This document shows positions 1-10,634 of a stretch of DNA of 40,397 nt, in pieces. A program made the position numbers and the translations under genes. The DNA lies in NCBI RefSeq assembly GCF_000272405.2, contig NZ_AJZM02000241.1:1-40397 (forward strand), in the 5' to 3' direction. The stretch comes from Vibrio tasmaniensis 1F-187 (GTDB lineage: Bacteria; Pseudomonadota; Gammaproteobacteria; Enterobacterales; Vibrionaceae). The notes beneath the pieces are model-generated. The model did not search any database. It worked only from the letters and a program-made list of their open reading frames with translations, and was not told the DNA's origin. The stretch's first letter is position 1; each line of letters starts with the position of its first letter.

Positions 1-23
1 TTCGAACCCGATGTATCGCTCCA
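1..23 (+). tRNA. 3' end of a tRNA, probably tRNA-Gly (5' part outside window)
   Basis: The first 23 bases read as the 3' end of a tRNA: T loop TTCGAAC, 3' T-stem strand CCGAT, 3' acceptor strand GTATCGC, discriminator T and an encoded CCA. The U73 discriminator and the position just before queG, where E. coli has its glyV-X-Y cluster, suggest tRNA-Gly. The anticodon lies outside the window, so the identity is inferred. Confidence 0.6.
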
Positions 24-134
24 GTTTACTTTTCATGTAGACAAAACTCTTTAAGCCACAGTGTTTAAAGACGACCTTACCGGTCACGCTCTTTCTTTAA
101 TGCTGCGAAGCATAATCCCCCCAAAAAGCAAATA

Positions 135-161
135 ATCCTCCATTATGGTGGATATTTTTTT
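135..161 (+). terminator. Rho-independent terminator of the tRNA operon
   Basis: An almost perfect hairpin (ATCC-t-CCA / TGG-t-GGAT) is followed, after one A, by seven T residues. It lies 110 bases after the tRNA CCA end. Between the two (24-134) are small hairpins, including ATGCT-gcga-AGCAT at 100-113 with a GNRA loop, probably part of the trailer transcript. Confidence 0.6.
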
Positions 162-633
162 GTCTTAAATTTTTGTTAGCAACAAGAATGCTAGTAAACA
201 TCAGGTCTCTGAAGTAGATACCTGAGGTTTTTCACATCTATAAACAGACTTATCCACAAAGTATCAAGTGTGGATAACTTGGTTGATAAAGTTATTTCAG
301 ACCCAATTCTTTACATTTCTCTAAAAGATCTTTCTTGTTTTCAGTATATTAGCTGAATTGCGACGATCGTAACTCATTGTTTTTTATCAGGTTGAATACT
401 TGCCTTGAATTTGATAAAAGATCGTTAACTTGTTGTTTTTTGATCTTAATCATTTATCGGTACTGTGTTTAACTTTACGTGGGTGTCGGAAGTTTACGAG
501 AGTTCTGAATTTTTTCCACATTGTTAGAATTGAGAACAAGGTCAAACATTGTTCGAAAATTATGTGCAACGAGTTGTGTTGTATGGTGGGTTGTTGGTGT
601 GGATTGGCCTGCCAATCGTTGATGCCTAAGGGG
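162..633. other. Gene-free A+T-rich stretch with DnaA boxes (datA-like)
   Basis: No convincing gene is seen in about 470 bases. It holds two perfect DnaA boxes TTATCCACA in inverted orientation (250-258 plus, 269-277 minus, 10-base gap) and two relaxed boxes fitting TTWTNCACA (TTTTTCACA at 228-236 and TTTTCCACA at 512-520). Four GATC sites are scattered through 320-450. In E. coli the DnaA-titrating datA locus lies between the glycine tRNA cluster and queG, which is the same context. I found no clean IHF site. Function as datA is an inference from position and boxes. Confidence 0.5.
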
Positions 634-639
634 TTAGGC
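602..639 (-). terminator. Two tandem perfect hairpins at the queG 3' end
   Basis: GATTGGC-ct-GCCAATC (602-617) and GCCTAA-gggg-TTAGGC (624-639) are adjacent perfect inverted repeats. The second one contains the queG stop codon (634-636). Neither has a T tract on the queG strand, so this is at best a non-classical end or a 3' stabilising structure. Confidence 0.35.
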
Positions 640-1812
640 GTCTCTTGGTAGCCCTTTCTCAACGATGCGTATTAGCCTGTGCTTTTTGGTGAGGATTTTG
701 CTGCTATCTTTTTGCACACAACTATTTTTCTGCGTAGAGCTATCTTCTTGCATGCTGCTAGCATTGGGTAACTGTTGTAGTTGTTTATTTAAAGCCCACT
801 CAATATGCACATCCAGCATTTCGTTGTTGCCTCGATGAGATTCCAGTGTTTCAACAATGCGTTGTTGAAATGGCGCATTGCCCATAGCAACAAAGATATT
901 GCGTAACCATTGGGTGTGTCCAATACGTCTTATCGCTGAGCCTTCCATCTTCTTTAGGAAGGTAGCTTCATCCCAACTTGAAAGTGAAACAAGGTCTGCC
1001 TCTCGGAAGTCTTCTCTGCGGTGGAAGTCTGTTTGCTCAGTGAGTTCGGCATGGCGGTTCCACGGGCAAACTAACTGACAGTCATCGCAACCGTAAATAC
1101 GATTACCAATTGCGTCTCTAAACTCTTCCGGGATCACACCATCATATTCAATGGTTAAGTACGAGATACATTTTCGAGCATCCACTACGCCATCAGCAAT
1201 AATGGCGCCCGTTGGACAAGAGGTGATACATGCGGTGCATTTGCCGCACTCATCGACACTGGGTTCATCTGTTGGAAGAGGAATGTTAACTAACAATTCT
1301 CCTAGGAAGAACCAAGAGCCAGCGTCTTTATCAAGAATTAATGAGTGTTTACCTGTCCAGCCCAACCCTGCTTTTTGAGCGAGCGGTCGTTCCAAGATGG
1401 GCGCTGAATCCACGAAAGGACGTGAGTCTAAACCTTCGACTTCCTTTTCGATTCTTTGTCCCAGCTTTTTCAACTGGTTGCGGAACAATTTGTGATAATC
1501 GCGGCCTAAAGAATAACGGCTGATATAACCTTGAGTGGTATCGCTTAGGTTAGAGGCAAACTGAGCTTCTGGTGGTAGATAGTTCATTCGGGCGCTGATC
1601 ACTCGAATGGTGCCTGGGTGAAGTTCATTGGGACGAGCACGCATCATCCCATGTCGAGCCATCCAATCCATTTCGCCGTGGTTGCCAGCATCTAGCCATG
1701 CTTGAAGAGGGGCTTCATGTTCACTTAAATCAACATCGCAGATGCCAACTTTTTGAAAGCCGAGTTCTTTTCCCCAGATTTTAATTTTTTCAGCAAGATG
1801 GTCTAGATTCAT
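634..1812 (-). CDS. queG: Epoxyqueuosine reductase QueG
   Basis: This enzyme catalyses the last step of queuosine synthesis, reducing epoxyqueuosine to queuosine in the wobble position of tRNAs with a GUN anticodon. It is a cytosolic cobalamin and iron-sulfur protein. Two ferredoxin-like cysteine clusters are visible (CGKCTACITSCP and CDDCQLVCPWN), together with the family N-terminus (LGFQKVGICDVDLSEHE). I place the start at the ATG at 1810-1812 (MNLDHLAEK), giving 392 residues; the open frame runs 24 residues further upstream (to 1884), but that part is not family-like. The C-terminal tail of about 50 residues is Ser/Gln/Lys-rich with a loose repeat (QEDSS, QKNSC, QKDSS) and looks like a lineage-specific extension. 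It is divergent from tsaE. Confidence 0.95.
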   Translation of the reverse strand: MNLDHLAEKIKIWGKELGFQKVGICDVDLSEHEAPLQAWLDAGNHGEMDWMARHGMMRARPNELHPGTIRVISARMNYLPPEAQFASNLSDTTQGYISRYSLGRDYHKLFRNQLKKLGQRIEKEVEGLDSRPFVDSAPILERPLAQKAGLGWTGKHSLILDKDAGSWFFLGELLVNIPLPTDEPSVDECGKCTACITSCPTGAIIADGVVDARKCISYLTIEYDGVIPEEFRDAIGNRIYGCDDCQLVCPWNRHAELTEQTDFHRREDFREADLVSLSSWDEATFLKKMEGSAIRRIGHTQWLRNIFVAMGNAPFQQRIVETLESHRGNNEMLDVHIEWALNKQLQQLPNASSMQEDSSTQKNSCVQKDSSKILTKKHRLIRIVEKGLPRDA

Positions 1813-2059
1813 GGCTTCATTCTTAATTCTTATTTTCTCTGTTTTACAATTAGAGATAAGGCTAATTAAAATTAGGTTCGGCAAAAATGGGGGCGGATCT
1901 TAACGGATCTTAGTGGTATTGACCAGAACAGACGTGTTTTGATCAGTATTTTTCATAGAACTTACACTTGAGTGCTTGTCTCCCAAAAGCATCACGGTTT
2001 ACTATTCTTGTTCTTTTGATTTTTATATAGTCAACGATCGATTTTTAGAGAACGTATTC

Positions 2060-2524
2060 ATGAGCACGAAACAATTTACTTTGAAAGATGAACAAGCAAC
2101 GATTCAATTAGGAACGGAGCTTTCTAATCTTTGCTCACAGCAGACAACTATTTATCTGCATGGTGATCTTGGCGCAGGTAAAACGACCTTCAGTCGTGGT
2201 TTTGTAAAAGCACTTGGCCATCAAGGAAATGTAAAGAGCCCAACGTATACTCTAGTTGAACCTTATCAACTTGCCGATTGGCAGGTGTACCATTTTGATC
2301 TTTATCGCCTAGCCGATCCTGAAGAATTAGAGTTTATGGGGATTCGTGACTACTTCACGCCAGATGCTATCTGTTTGGTTGAATGGCCAGAGAAAGGTTA
2401 TGGAATGCTACCAGAAGCTGATTTGGATATTGATATTCGTTACCAAGACGATCACCGCATTGTTTCTTTAACCGCTAACAGTGAATACGGACAGCGCTTA
2501 CTTAGTCAGTTGGAGTTATGTTGA
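2060..2524 (+). CDS. tsaE: tRNA threonylcarbamoyladenosine ATPase TsaE
   Basis: TsaE is the P-loop ATPase that works with TsaB and TsaD to make t6A37 on ANN-decoding tRNAs. Walker A is GDLGAGKTT (residues 35-43), and the family motifs [10 protein letters not shown] and HFDLYRL follow. The start is taken at the ATG at 2060 (MSTKQFTL), 154 residues like E. coli TsaE; the in-frame extension back to 1976 is not family-like. The nnr gene that precedes tsaE in E. coli is not here. The stop overlaps the amiB start by 7 bases, so translation is probably coupled. Confidence 0.95.
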   Translation: MSTKQFTLKDEQATIQLGTELSNLCSQQTTIYLHGDLGAGKTTFSRGFVKALGHQGNVKSPTYTLVEPYQLADWQVYHFDLYRLADPEELEFMGIRDYFTPDAICLVEWPEKGYGMLPEADLDIDIRYQDDHRIVSLTANSEYGQRLLSQLELC

Positions 2525-4233
2525 TTTCTAGACGCCTTATTTCAGCAGTAGCTATGTTGGCTGCTGTTTTTTCTATATTGTTTTCTTCACTTGTTTCTGC
2601 AAACTCACTAAAGAGTTTAAGGGTTTGGCCTTCTCCAGAAGAAACTCGTGTGGTTATCGATTTAAAATCAGAAGCGGATTTCAGCTATTTCACCCTGAGT
2701 AGCCCGAGTCGCTTGGTTGTTGATTTAAAAAAGACCAACCTTGCAACTAAGTTACCGGTCGTGGTGAAAGACAGCCCCGTTCTATCTAAGATTCGTAAAA
2801 GCTCACCGCCAGACAAAAACACGTATCGCTTGGTTTTTGAGTTAAAGAAGTCGTCTAAAGCAGAGTTGTTTAAACTCAGTCCGACTCCTGGTGGTCAGTA
2901 CGGACATCGCTTGGTGATCGACTTGCCTCATGGTGCGGCAAGTAAAGGCAAAGCAACATCAACGCCGAGTAAGCCAACAGTGAGTAAGAACCTCAATCAA
3001 GTTAAGCGTCAGCGTGATGTTCTGATTGTGATTGACCCAGGCCACGGTGGTGAAGATCCTGGTTCCATTGGCCCATCTCGTAAATATGAGAAGAATGCGA
3101 CTCTTAGTATTTCGAAAAAGATCGCTGCGCAGTTAAATGCGGTTCCAGGAATCAAAACGCGTTTAACACGTAATGCTGATTACTTTGTAAACCTGAACAG
3201 ACGTGTTGCAATTGCTCGTGAGAACGAAGCACACCTCTTGATCTCTATTCACGCCGATGCCTTTACGACGCCTCAACCAAGAGGTGGTTCGGTGTTCGTG
3301 TTGAATACTCGACGGGCAAATACTGAGATTTCCCGTTGGATTGAGAACAAAGAGAAGCAGTCAGAATTGCTGGGCGGCAGCGGTGCTGCGTTTACTGGCA
3401 ATATTGCAGATAAAAACGTCAACCAAACCCTGCTTGATTTGCAGTTTAGCCACTCTCAAAAAGAGGGCTATAAACTGGCAACGACTATTCTCTCTGAAAT
3501 GGGTAAGGTCGCAAAACTGCATAACAGTAAGCCGATTAACACCAGCTTGGCTGTGTTACGTTCACCACAAATTCCATCGGTACTTGTAGAAACGGGCTTT
3601 ATTTCGAATCCGACCGAAGAGAAGCTTCTTTTCCAACGTTCGCATCAAGACAAACTTGCGCGAGCTGTGACCAAAGCGGTCGTTAAATATTTGAAAGCGA
3701 ATCCACCAGAAGGGATTGTTATTTCTAACGCGGCGGCATCTTCTAACTCTACCAGTCAGCACAAAGTACAGCGTGGTGAATCATTGTCTGTGATTGCGAA
3801 GAGGTACGGCACGTCTACACAAGCATTAGTGAAGTTGAATGGTTTGAAGTCGACGAGCTTAGCGGTAGGGCAAATTCTAAAAATTCCAAGCTCGGGTTCA
3901 CAAGCGGCTACCACAACAAGCCGTAAAACGGTGACACACACGGTTAAGTCTGGAGAGTATCTAGGCAAGATAGCCAGCCGTTACAAAGTTCGAGTTGCAG
4001 ATATCAAACGTGAGAACCGCTTGAAGTCTGAAACCGTGAGAGTAGGCCAGAAGCTACGTATTACGGTTGAAGTGAAAGACGTACCTCTGCGCAAGCATAA
4101 AGTCGCAAGAGGTGACTACCTAGGTAAGATTGCTTCTAAATACGGCGTGAGCGTCAACAGCATTCGCCAAGCGAATAAGCTACGATCTGACAGCCTAGCA
4201 GTGGGTCAGGTGTTGATTATTCCACACAAATAA
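2518..4233 (+). CDS. amiB: N-acetylmuramoyl-L-alanine amidase AmiB with three LysM repeats
   Basis: This is a periplasmic zinc amidase that cuts peptide stems from glycan strands during septum splitting, normally under EnvC/FtsEX control. It has a signal peptide (about residues 1-28), an AMIN domain (about 30-135), a linker and an Amidase_3 domain (about 168-395). The zinc/catalytic residues are visible as H176 (DPGHGG), E191, H245 (SIHAD) and E358 (VETGF). Three C-terminal LysM repeats follow (about 415-458, 474-518, 527-570), which bind peptidoglycan. The length is 571 residues against 445 in E. coli AmiB; the difference is mostly the LysM array. The gene overlaps tsaE and is followed by mutL after 50 bases. 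Confidence 0.95.
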   Translation: MLISRRLISAVAMLAAVFSILFSSLVSANSLKSLRVWPSPEETRVVIDLKSEADFSYFTLSSPSRLVVDLKKTNLATKLPVVVKDSPVLSKIRKSSPPDKNTYRLVFELKKSSKAELFKLSPTPGGQYGHRLVIDLPHGAASKGKATSTPSKPTVSKNLNQVKRQRDVLIVIDPGHGGEDPGSIGPSRKYEKNATLSISKKIAAQLNAVPGIKTRLTRNADYFVNLNRRVAIARENEAHLLISIHADAFTTPQPRGGSVFVLNTRRANTEISRWIENKEKQSELLGGSGAAFTGNIADKNVNQTLLDLQFSHSQKEGYKLATTILSEMGKVAKLHNSKPINTSLAVLRSPQIPSVLVETGFISNPTEEKLLFQRSHQDKLARAVTKAVVKYLKANPPEGIVISNAAASSNSTSQHKVQRGESLSVIAKRYGTSTQALVKLNGLKSTSLAVGQILKIPSSGSQAATTTSRKTVTHTVKSGEYLGKIASRYKVRVADIKRENRLKSETVRVGQKLRITVEVKDVPLRKHKVARGDYLGKIASKYGVSVNSIRQANKLRSDSLAVGQVLIIPHK

Positions 4234-4283
4234 ACTTTTAACGCAGACATGTTTCCATCAGTGGCAGTAAGGTAACTATAAAT

Positions 4284-6491
4284 ATGACGATCAAAATACT
4301 GCCAGCTCGGTTAGCGAACCAAATCGCAGCGGGTGAAGTGGTAGAAAGACCAGCTTCTGTTGTGAAAGAGTTGGTTGAGAACAGTTTGGATTCTGGTGCG
4401 ACACGTATCGATATCGATATCGATAAAGGTGGCGCTAAGATGATCCGCGTTCGTGACAACGGCAAGGGCATTGTTAAAGATGAGCTTGCCTTGGCATTAA
4501 GCCGTCATGCTACCTCTAAAATTCATACTCTTGATGACCTTGAAGCGATCGTCAGCCTAGGTTTCCGAGGTGAAGCACTGGCGAGTATTAGCTCTGTTGC
4601 GCGTCTAACTATGACTTCACGCCCTACGACTCAGGATCAAGCTTGGGCTGCACATAGTGAAGGTCGTGATATGCAGGTGAAACTGCAGCCAGCAGCGCAT
4701 CCCATCGGCACCTCGGTTGAGGTATTGGATCTGTTCTTCAATACTCCGGCACGACGTAAATTCTTACGCACCGAGAAAACTGAATTCACGCATATCGATG
4801 AGCTGCTTAAACGCATTGCATTGAGCCGTTTTGATGTGACGATTAACCTTCGTCATAACGGTAAAATGATTCGTCAGTACCGCGCTGCAAAAACACAAGT
4901 TCAAGCCGAAAAGCGCATCGCAGCTGTATGTGGCAATCCTTTTGTTCGCCATATGCTTAAGATCGAACTTGAGCATCAAGGCTTAAAACTTCATGGCTGG
5001 ATCACCACGCCTGAAGGAGCAAGACAACAAAGCGATCTGCAATACTGTTATGTGAATGGTCGTATGATGCGTGACAAGCTCATCAACCATGCGATTCGTC
5101 AAAGCTACGAAACTAGCTTGCGCCCCGACCAATTCGCTACGTATGTGTTGTTCATCGAGCTAGACCCACATCAGGTGGACGTGAATGTTCATCCTGCAAA
5201 ACATGAAGTGCGTTTTCATCAAGCCCGCCTTGTACACGACTTTATCTACCAAGCCTTGAGTGATGGCTTAGCCCAAAGCAAACAAATTGATGCAGCACCG
5301 ATCAAGCAGTCTGCGTTTCATCAGTCAGAAGTGATGCATCATCAGCAAGGTAGCTCGAATCCGGGTATCGGAGAGATTGCCAGTTTCTCAGAGCCTGAAA
5401 GCATAATGCCGAGCAGTTCAGAACAACCTCAAGTATCTGATAGTGAAAGATATGCTATTGAGCAAACGCCAGCCTACCCAAGAAAAGCCGAATCTGAACA
5501 GGTTTATGATAACCCTCAGCACAGCGTTAATGATGGTGGGCAGCGTTATAGCTCACCAGCTAACCGAGGTTCATCGTCTAGCAGAGGCTCGTCGGATCGC
5601 GAAACCAGTTTTACAGGCTCGCCTCGCCAAGAGTGGATAGAGTCTCGACCTGAACCTAAAAAAGAAAAAGAACCGCACCAACATCATGGTGAACCTGCTC
5701 CATCTAAGCGAGAAGTGAAGGCCTATAAAGAGCTTCTGAAAACGCCAGATTTTGATGACCAAGTTGTAGAACCATCCTCACCTCACGAGCATGTGGCACC
5801 AGTAGAAACCAGAGACAACTTAGAAAATATAGACAGCATAGAAAATAAAGAAGCTAAGCCTGCTCAACAGAACCCTGTTCATTTAAAGCCAAGAGCACCT
5901 GTGACGGACTTAGGCAAAGCAGTCTCGGTAGTGGAATGCCAATATTTGGTAATGGGAAACAAGAACGGCAGTGTGTTGGTTTCTTTGGCTAAGGCTGAGT
6001 TATTGCGTGTTGTTGGTCAGCTTGATACGCGTGATGGCGCGTTAAAGAGCCAACCATTATTAGTGCCTTTATCCATCAAATTAGGCGCTGATTTAGTCGA
6101 TGTCGCTAAGGCGCTAAGTCCCATACTGTCTGTGCTTGGTATCGAGCTTAAAGCTAGGAATAACGAAGCGATAATGGTGATGGGAGTGCCTTCTCCTTTG
6201 AGGCAGCAAAACTTACAAATTTTGATCCCAGATCTGTTATCGTACGCGGCTTCAATAAACGCTCAGGCCTCGGAAACTCAAGGTCATAGCTTTTCTAGCG
6301 ATACGTTACCATTACTGGTTAACTGGATCGGGATTCAGACAGCACAAGTAAAAAACGACTACACTTTATCTGAAGCGGTTCAACTAGTTGGGGAACTTGA
6401 GCAACTTTGGCATGGTCTACTTCCATTAGATGATCCCGAATTTGTTAATCCTATCGACTTTTCTGCAACCATCGCTGCTTTTATGGCTTAG
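4284..6491 (+). CDS. mutL: DNA mismatch repair protein MutL (long linker)
   Basis: MutL is the GHKL ATPase that couples MutS mismatch recognition to MutH nicking. The N-terminal ATPase motifs are clear: [28 protein letters not shown] and [10 protein letters not shown]. The dimerisation domain starts near residue 540 ([11 protein letters not shown]). The endonuclease motif DQHA-x2-E-x4-E is absent, as expected in a MutH-type system. At 735 residues it is clearly longer than E. coli MutL (615). The excess is in a low-complexity Ser/His/Gln/Glu/Pro linker of about 205 residues (331-538). A possible Shine-Dalgarno, AAGG, lies about 10 bases upstream of the ATG. Confidence 0.95.
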   Translation: MTIKILPARLANQIAAGEVVERPASVVKELVENSLDSGATRIDIDIDKGGAKMIRVRDNGKGIVKDELALALSRHATSKIHTLDDLEAIVSLGFRGEALASISSVARLTMTSRPTTQDQAWAAHSEGRDMQVKLQPAAHPIGTSVEVLDLFFNTPARRKFLRTEKTEFTHIDELLKRIALSRFDVTINLRHNGKMIRQYRAAKTQVQAEKRIAAVCGNPFVRHMLKIELEHQGLKLHGWITTPEGARQQSDLQYCYVNGRMMRDKLINHAIRQSYETSLRPDQFATYVLFIELDPHQVDVNVHPAKHEVRFHQARLVHDFIYQALSDGLAQSKQIDAAPIKQSAFHQSEVMHHQQGSSNPGIGEIASFSEPESIMPSSSEQPQVSDSERYAIEQTPAYPRKAESEQVYDNPQHSVNDGGQRYSSPANRGSSSSRGSSDRETSFTGSPRQEWIESRPEPKKEKEPHQHHGEPAPSKREVKAYKELLKTPDFDDQVVEPSSPHEHVAPVETRDNLENIDSIENKEAKPAQQNPVHLKPRAPVTDLGKAVSVVECQYLVMGNKNGSVLVSLAKAELLRVVGQLDTRDGALKSQPLLVPLSIKLGADLVDVAKALSPILSVLGIELKARNNEAIMVMGVPSPLRQQNLQILIPDLLSYAASINAQASETQGHSFSSDTLPLLVNWIGIQTAQVKNDYTLSEAVQLVGELEQLWHGLLPLDDPEFVNPIDFSATIAAFMA

Positions 6492-6658
6492 TTTGTAGGT
6501 GAATTTTCACAGCTGAGTTTTAGATAAATTAAGCTTATTTACGGCTTCGGCTGTTTACGATTTAACTGTTGCGATGAGGCTTTTCTTAGTAGACAAGTGT
6601 ATCGCGACATGAAGCCTTTTAATTAAGTGCTCTAACAGAGAAATAAATACAAAATATC

Positions 6659-7591
6659 ATGACTGAAAAATTACCTTTAGCGTTGTTTTTAATGGGCCCA
6701 ACGGCATCAGGAAAAACAGATTTAGCTATCCGCTTACGTCAGAAATACCCGGTAGAGATCATCAGTGTCGATTCGGCGCTAATCTACAAAGACATGGATA
6801 TTGGTACTGCTAAGCCGGATGCAGGAGAGCTCGCGCTCGCGCCTCATCGCTTGATTGATATTCTAGACCCAAGCGAAGCGTATTCTGCGGCTGACTTTCG
6901 TCGTGATGCGATCAGTGAAATGAATAAGATTGTAGCGGAAGGTAAAATCCCGCTACTTGTTGGTGGCACAATGCTTTACTACAAGGCATTGTTGGAAGGT
7001 TTATCGCCACTACCCGCCGCGGATCAAGAGATTCGTAAGCAGATTGAAGCGGAGTCTATTGAACAGGGTTGGCAGGCATTGCATGATCAATTAAGAGAGA
7101 TAGATCCCGTATCCGCTGAAAGAATACACCCAAATGATCCACAAAGGCTTTCAAGGGCATTGGAAGTTTATCGAATTTCGGGTAAAACATTAACAGAGCT
7201 AACTCAAACGAAAGGCGATAGCCTGCCATTTCGTGTAAAACAATTTGCAATAGCTCCCAAGGAAAGGAAAGAACTCCATCGCCGCATTGAGCTGCGTTTC
7301 GAGAAGATGATAGAAGCGGGATTTGAAGATGAAATGAAAGCGTTGTACGCCAGAGAGGATCTTCACCCTGAACTGCCATCGATCCGATGCGTTGGTTATA
7401 GGCAGATGTGGGATTATTTAGATGGGAATTGCGATTTAGACGAAGCGGTTTTCCGTGGTGTCTGCGCAACCCGTCAATTGGCCAAGCGACAAATCACCTG
7501 GTTACGCAGTTGGGATGATTTAACTTGGTTGGATAGCGAAAACATTGAACAGGCGTTAGAAACTCTTTCAGATGCAATAGCATCTGATTAG
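6659..7591 (+). CDS. miaA: tRNA dimethylallyltransferase MiaA
   Basis: MiaA adds the dimethylallyl group of i6A37 to tRNAs reading UNN codons; MiaB then makes ms2i6A. The P-loop is [10 protein letters not shown] (residues 13-22), followed by the family motifs [16 protein letters not shown] and [14 protein letters not shown], and the region [12 protein letters not shown]. The length of 310 matches the family. It sits between mutL and hfq exactly as in E. coli, 167 bases after mutL. The Shine-Dalgarno is weak (AGAGAAA). Confidence 0.96.
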   Translation: MTEKLPLALFLMGPTASGKTDLAIRLRQKYPVEIISVDSALIYKDMDIGTAKPDAGELALAPHRLIDILDPSEAYSAADFRRDAISEMNKIVAEGKIPLLVGGTMLYYKALLEGLSPLPAADQEIRKQIEAESIEQGWQALHDQLREIDPVSAERIHPNDPQRLSRALEVYRISGKTLTELTQTKGDSLPFRVKQFAIAPKERKELHRRIELRFEKMIEAGFEDEMKALYAREDLHPELPSIRCVGYRQMWDYLDGNCDLDEAVFRGVCATRQLAKRQITWLRSWDDLTWLDSENIEQALETLSDAIASD

Positions 7592-7753
7592 TATTGCTGT
7601 GTATAATGTGATCGCTTTTGCGTGAATATACTCTGGAAAGGATCAGTTGTTGAGGCTTTTAAAAATCACAGCCTTTCAATAACAACGGAGTTTTTTTATT
7701 CGTTTAGCTCAGATGCAAAGGCCGCACCTTTTTGTGCACCACTAGCTAAATAA

Positions 7754-8050
<297 letters not shown>

Positions 8051-8094
8051 TCGTTCAATTGATACAGCTTGCGCTGTAATAAGGAGTTGGTTGC

Positions 8095-9402
8095 TTGTTT
8101 GACCGTTATGAATCCGGCGAGCGAGCCGTACTTGTTCATATCAACTTCACGCAAGAGGGAGAATGGGAAGACCTGAGCGAATGTGAAATGCTGGTCTCCT
8201 CAGCGGGGGTAGAAACGCTACAAGTGATTACTGGTAGCCGACAATCCCCACTCCCTAAATACTACGTTGGAGAAGGTAAAGCCCTAGAAATCGCACAAGC
8301 TGTTCAGCTAACCGGTGCTGAAATTGTGATTTTTAACCACTCCCTCTCTCCTGCCCAAGAGCGAAACCTCGAGCAATTGTGTAAATGTCGTGTGATAGAT
8401 CGCACGGGTTTGATCTTAGATATCTTTGCACAACGTGCGCGAACTCATGAAGGTAAGCTACAAGTTGAGCTCGCTCAGCTTCGTCATATCTCTACTCGAT
8501 TGATTCGTGGTTGGACTCACCTTGAAAGGCAGAAAGGTGGTATTGGTCTTCGTGGTCCAGGTGAAACTCAACTGGAAACCGATCGACGTTTGTTGCGTGA
8601 CCGTATAAAGGCAATATTACGTCGTTTAGCGAAAGTCGCTAAGCAGCGTGAACAAGGACGACGTGCTCGTAATCGAGCTGAAATCCCAACAATTTCTTTG
8701 GTTGGTTATACCAACGCGGGGAAATCAACACTTTTCAATCGTATCACAAGTGCTGGTGTTTATGCGGCAGACCAACTGTTTGCAACCTTAGACCCAACAC
8801 TACGTAAGATTGATTTGGCAGATGTCGGGCCTGCAATTCTCGCAGATACCGTAGGTTTTATCCGTCATCTACCACACGACTTGGTCGCTGCGTTCAAGGC
8901 TACGTTACAAGAGACGCAGGAAGCTGACATTTTGTTACATGTAGTTGATGCCAGTGATGACCGCTTTCGTGAGAACATTCAGGCTGTTCATGAAGTATTA
9001 GAAGAAATCGATGCTCATGAAGTGCCAACCCTTGTAGTCATGAACAAAATTGACTGCATGGAAGACCAAAAACCTCGAATTGAAAGAGACGAAGAGGGCG
9101 CACCTCGCGCTGTTTGGGTTTCTGCAATGGAAGGAGAAGGCATTGAACTGCTGTTTGAAGCTTTAACTGAGCGTTTAGCAAGTCAAATGGTTCAATTCCG
9201 ATTGTGTATTCCACATCAACATCAGGGCCGTATTCGTAGCTTATTCTTTGAGATGAAATGTATTCAACAAGAAGAGTATGATGAAAATGGTAACTTGTTG
9301 ATAGATATCCGAATGCAACAAATAGATTGGTCTAAACTTGAAAAAAGAGAAGGGGCACTCTTAGGTGGCTTTATCGTTACCAAAGAGACTGCTACAGTAT
9401 AA
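8095..9402 (+). CDS. hflX: Ribosome-associated GTPase HflX
   Basis: HflX is a two-domain GTPase that binds the 50S subunit and splits stalled or heat-damaged ribosomes. The N-terminal HflX domain carries GPGETQLETDRR; the G domain begins at G204 with GYTNAGKST, followed by DTVGFI and NKID. The start is the TTG at 8095 (MFDRYESGERA), 8 bases after AAGGAG at 8081-8086; no ATG fits the conserved N-terminus. The length is 435 residues. The downstream gap to hflK is 27 bases, consistent with an hfq-hflX-hflK-hflC operon. Confidence 0.94.
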   Translation: MFDRYESGERAVLVHINFTQEGEWEDLSECEMLVSSAGVETLQVITGSRQSPLPKYYVGEGKALEIAQAVQLTGAEIVIFNHSLSPAQERNLEQLCKCRVIDRTGLILDIFAQRARTHEGKLQVELAQLRHISTRLIRGWTHLERQKGGIGLRGPGETQLETDRRLLRDRIKAILRRLAKVAKQREQGRRARNRAEIPTISLVGYTNAGKSTLFNRITSAGVYAADQLFATLDPTLRKIDLADVGPAILADTVGFIRHLPHDLVAAFKATLQETQEADILLHVVDASDDRFRENIQAVHEVLEEIDAHEVPTLVVMNKIDCMEDQKPRIERDEEGAPRAVWVSAMEGEGIELLFEALTERLASQMVQFRLCIPHQHQGRIRSLFFEMKCIQQEEYDENGNLLIDIRMQQIDWSKLEKREGALLGGFIVTKETATV

Positions 9403-9429
9403 CGTCATATCAAATGATGGAGCTTTCTA

Positions 9430-10632
9430 ATGGCGTGGAATGAGCCTGGAAATAACAACAACGGCGATAATAACGGCCGCGATAACGACCCTTGGGGTAA
9501 GAACAATAATCGCGGCGGCCGAGATCAAGGACCGCCAGACTTAGACGAAGTGTTTAGTAAACTAAGTCAAAAGTTAGGTGGCAAGTTTGGTAAAAAAGGT
9601 GGCAACGGTAACGGGCCATCTATTGGTGGTGGCGGTGCGATTGGCTTTGGTGTCATTGCTGTCATTGCGATTGCTATCTGGTTCTTCGCTGGTTTCTATA
9701 CCGTTGGCGAAGCAGAAAGAGCAGTAGTACTTCGACTGGGTCAGTTCGACCGTATTGAGGAACCTGGTCTTAACTGGCACCCACGCTTTATCGATGAAAT
9801 CAAAGATGAGCAACTGGTAAACGTTCAAGCGATTCGTTCTCTACGTGCTGCTGGCACCATGCTAACGAAAGATGAAAACGTTGTGACCGTTGAAATGGGT
9901 GTTCAATACCGTGTTTCTGACCCATACAAATACTTGTATCGTGTAACGAATGCAGACGACAGTTTACGCCAAGCAACCGATTCTGCGCTTCGTGCGGTAA
10001 TTGGTGACTCACTAATGGATAGTATCTTGACAAGTGGTCGTCAGCAGATTCGTCAAAGCACTCAAGAAACGTTGAACCGTATTATTGATAGCTACGACAT
10101 GGGTATTCTGATTGTTGACGTGAACTTCCAGTCAGCACGTCCACCTGAGCAAGTGAAAGATGCATTTGATGATGCTATCGCGGCTCGTGAGGATGAAGAG
10201 CGTTTCGAGCGTGAAGCTGAAGCTTACCGAAATGACATTCTTCCAAAAGCAACAGGTCGTGCTGAGCGTTTGAAGAAAGAAGCGGTGGGTTACTCAGAGC
10301 GCACAGTTAATGGTGCTCTAGGTCAAGTAGCTCAGTTCGAGAAACTGCTACCTGAATACCAAGCTGCTCCTGAAGTAACACGTAACCGTATGTACCTTGA
10401 TACAATGGAAAAAGTGTACTCAAGCACATCGAAAGTCCTGATTGATTCTGAATCAAGCGGTAACTTGCTATACCTACCAATTGATAAGCTAGGCGCACAA
10501 GGTGGTTCTCAGTCGGGCACTCGCCCTGCAAAAACATCATCAACTTACGATCAAATTGAGTTAGAAACTCAAGCCGATCCAAAGTCTAGCACTCAAACTC
10601 GTTCAGACAGTTCACGTCAAGGGAGATACTAA
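9430..10632 (+). CDS. hflK: FtsH protease modulator HflK
   Basis: HflK is an SPFH/prohibitin-family membrane protein that, with HflC, forms a large periplasmic cage around FtsH and limits its access to substrates. A hydrophilic Asn/Gly/Asp-rich cytoplasmic N-terminus (to about residue 55) and a Gly-rich patch precede one membrane segment (about 70-93, AIGFGVIAVIAIAIWFF). The SPFH domain follows (VGEAERAVVLRLGQF onward), and then a coiled coil rich in Glu and Arg. The C-terminus is Ser/Thr/Gln-rich and variable. It precedes hflC by 2 bases. Confidence 0.95.
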   Translation: MAWNEPGNNNNGDNNGRDNDPWGKNNNRGGRDQGPPDLDEVFSKLSQKLGGKFGKKGGNGNGPSIGGGGAIGFGVIAVIAIAIWFFAGFYTVGEAERAVVLRLGQFDRIEEPGLNWHPRFIDEIKDEQLVNVQAIRSLRAAGTMLTKDENVVTVEMGVQYRVSDPYKYLYRVTNADDSLRQATDSALRAVIGDSLMDSILTSGRQQIRQSTQETLNRIIDSYDMGILIVDVNFQSARPPEQVKDAFDDAIAAREDEERFEREAEAYRNDILPKATGRAERLKKEAVGYSERTVNGALGQVAQFEKLLPEYQAAPEVTRNRMYLDTMEKVYSSTSKVLIDSESSGNLLYLPIDKLGAQGGSQSGTRPAKTSSTYDQIELETQADPKSSTQTRSDSSRQGRY

Positions 10633-10634
10633 TA

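Noticed and set aside
430..651. 73-residue plus-strand open frame (and a 70-residue frame opposite) next to queG
   Set aside because: Cys/Leu-rich random-looking sequence, no ribosome binding site, overlapping hairpins and a DnaA-like box; both strands are open by chance.
1813..2059. Search for nnr between queG and tsaE
   Set aside because: Only 247 bases with no coding frame; nnr is simply not here, which may be normal for Vibrio.
6540..6630. Long-range inverted repeats (AGGCTT...AAGCCT, TTGCGAT...ATCGCGA) between mutL and miaA
   Set aside because: The two pairings compete, loops are about 30 bases and there is no clean T tract; not convincing as a terminator.
7056..7469. 137-residue minus-strand frame inside miaA
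   Set aside because: Antisense shadow of a well-conserved gene, no ribosome binding site and no recognisable motif.
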